33,231 nt of DNA. Origin: SAR324 cluster bacterium (GTDB taxonomy: Bacteria > SAR324 > NAC60-12). The stretch is taken from the NCBI GenBank assembly GCA_015231825.1, contig JADGAV010000048.1, positions 1 to 33,231 of the forward strand, written 5' to 3'. Shown one piece after another: positions 32,984-33,231 of this stretch. A program made the position numbers and the translations under genes. Every line of letters begins with the position of its first letter. Position 1 is the first letter of the stretch. The notes beneath the pieces are model-generated. The model was not told the DNA's origin and ran no database searches. It saw only the letters and a program-made list of their open reading frames with translations.

Positions 32984-33231
32984 TTACAGAATGGTTTTCT
33001 CAACGCCTCCCGGGTAGGGATGGATCTTTAGGGCTTGATAGATTTTTTGATGGAAAACTTCAGGTTCACTACTCTTCCGAATAGAAATCATTTTGCCATC
33101 GTCTCTTTTGAGTTGAGTCGTGGTCCGTACCTGAGTGCTCATCGCGTCGCGGATTGTTTGCCAGCTGTAATGGATCCCCTTCTTTGCCAATTGGTGGCGA
33201 AGGGAGTGAACCAGATGATAGGCCAGGACGG
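32984..33231 (-). mobile_element. DDE transposase, C-terminal part, cut by window edge (IS1634/IS4-like)
   Basis: On the minus strand the frame is open from the window end to a stop at 32984, giving the last 80 or so residues. They include LAYHLVHSLRHQLAKKGIHY, then SWQTIRDAM, VRTTTQLKRDDGK and PYPGGVEKTIL. From memory this matches the C-terminus of IS1634-like transposases (LAYHL...L...L...GI..SW..IR, ending PGG..KT). The catalytic part lies outside the window. The frame does not begin with an ATG here, so the gene continues past 33231. The element ends somewhere between the tRNA-Arg gene and 32984, but I could not see its terminal repeat. Confidence 0.65.

Overview
The window looks like a chromosomal segment of a flagellated Gram-negative bacterium with mid-range GC. 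The outer-membrane FadL-type channel, a surface lipoprotein lipase and an export-gate flagellar cluster all point to a diderm. Ferredoxin-dependent 2-oxoacid oxidoreductases next to a PaaX-type repressor, a dimethylglycine-dehydrogenase-like flavoprotein, a monomeric isocitrate dehydrogenase and duplicated FliL/MotB genes would fit a marine delta-type or SAR324-like proteobacterium. That placement is an inference, not something the sequence proves.

Left accessory segment (1-4069, + strand). It starts with a decayed GIY-YIG-associated gene interrupted by an in-frame TGA, followed by an intact DUF6880-like protein. Next comes an AbiEi-like regulator with a 22-bp palindromic operator over its promoter. 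A 40-codon stub overlaps its stop codon and looks like a truncated partner toxin. About 940 bp without a convincing gene follow, carrying two strong inverted repeats.

Metabolic core (4070-25287). On the minus strand a VolA-like lipase lipoprotein is paired with a FadL-family channel, and a monomeric NADP-isocitrate dehydrogenase stands alone. After a 592-bp regulatory gap with a 21-bp palindrome, the + strand carries a tight five-gene operon: iorA, iorB with a fused two-cluster ferredoxin domain, korA, korB and korC. It is met head-on, with a 26-bp overlap, by a PaaX-family repressor. The repressor ends a long minus-strand series: small hypothetical protein, PspC-like membrane protein, CobA-HemD fusion, HAD hydrolase, class I glutamine amidotransferase, aldehyde dehydrogenase, dimethylglycine-dehydrogenase-like protein, PaaX. 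The two arrays suggest catabolism of aryl-pyruvates and N-methylated amines feeding acyl-CoA, reduced ferredoxin and one-carbon units.

Flagellar cluster (25600-32382, + strand). The order is motA, a MotB-like gene lacking the channel aspartate, a canonical motB, a small ORF ending in a 22-bp hairpin, two tandem fliL paralogues, fliN, an enlarged fliO, fliP and fliQ. fliM, fliR and flhB are not present in their usual places.

Right end (32493-33231). Three tRNA genes (Ser-TGA, Ser-GCT, Arg-GCG) are followed by the 3' end of a minus-strand DDE transposase cut by the window edge.
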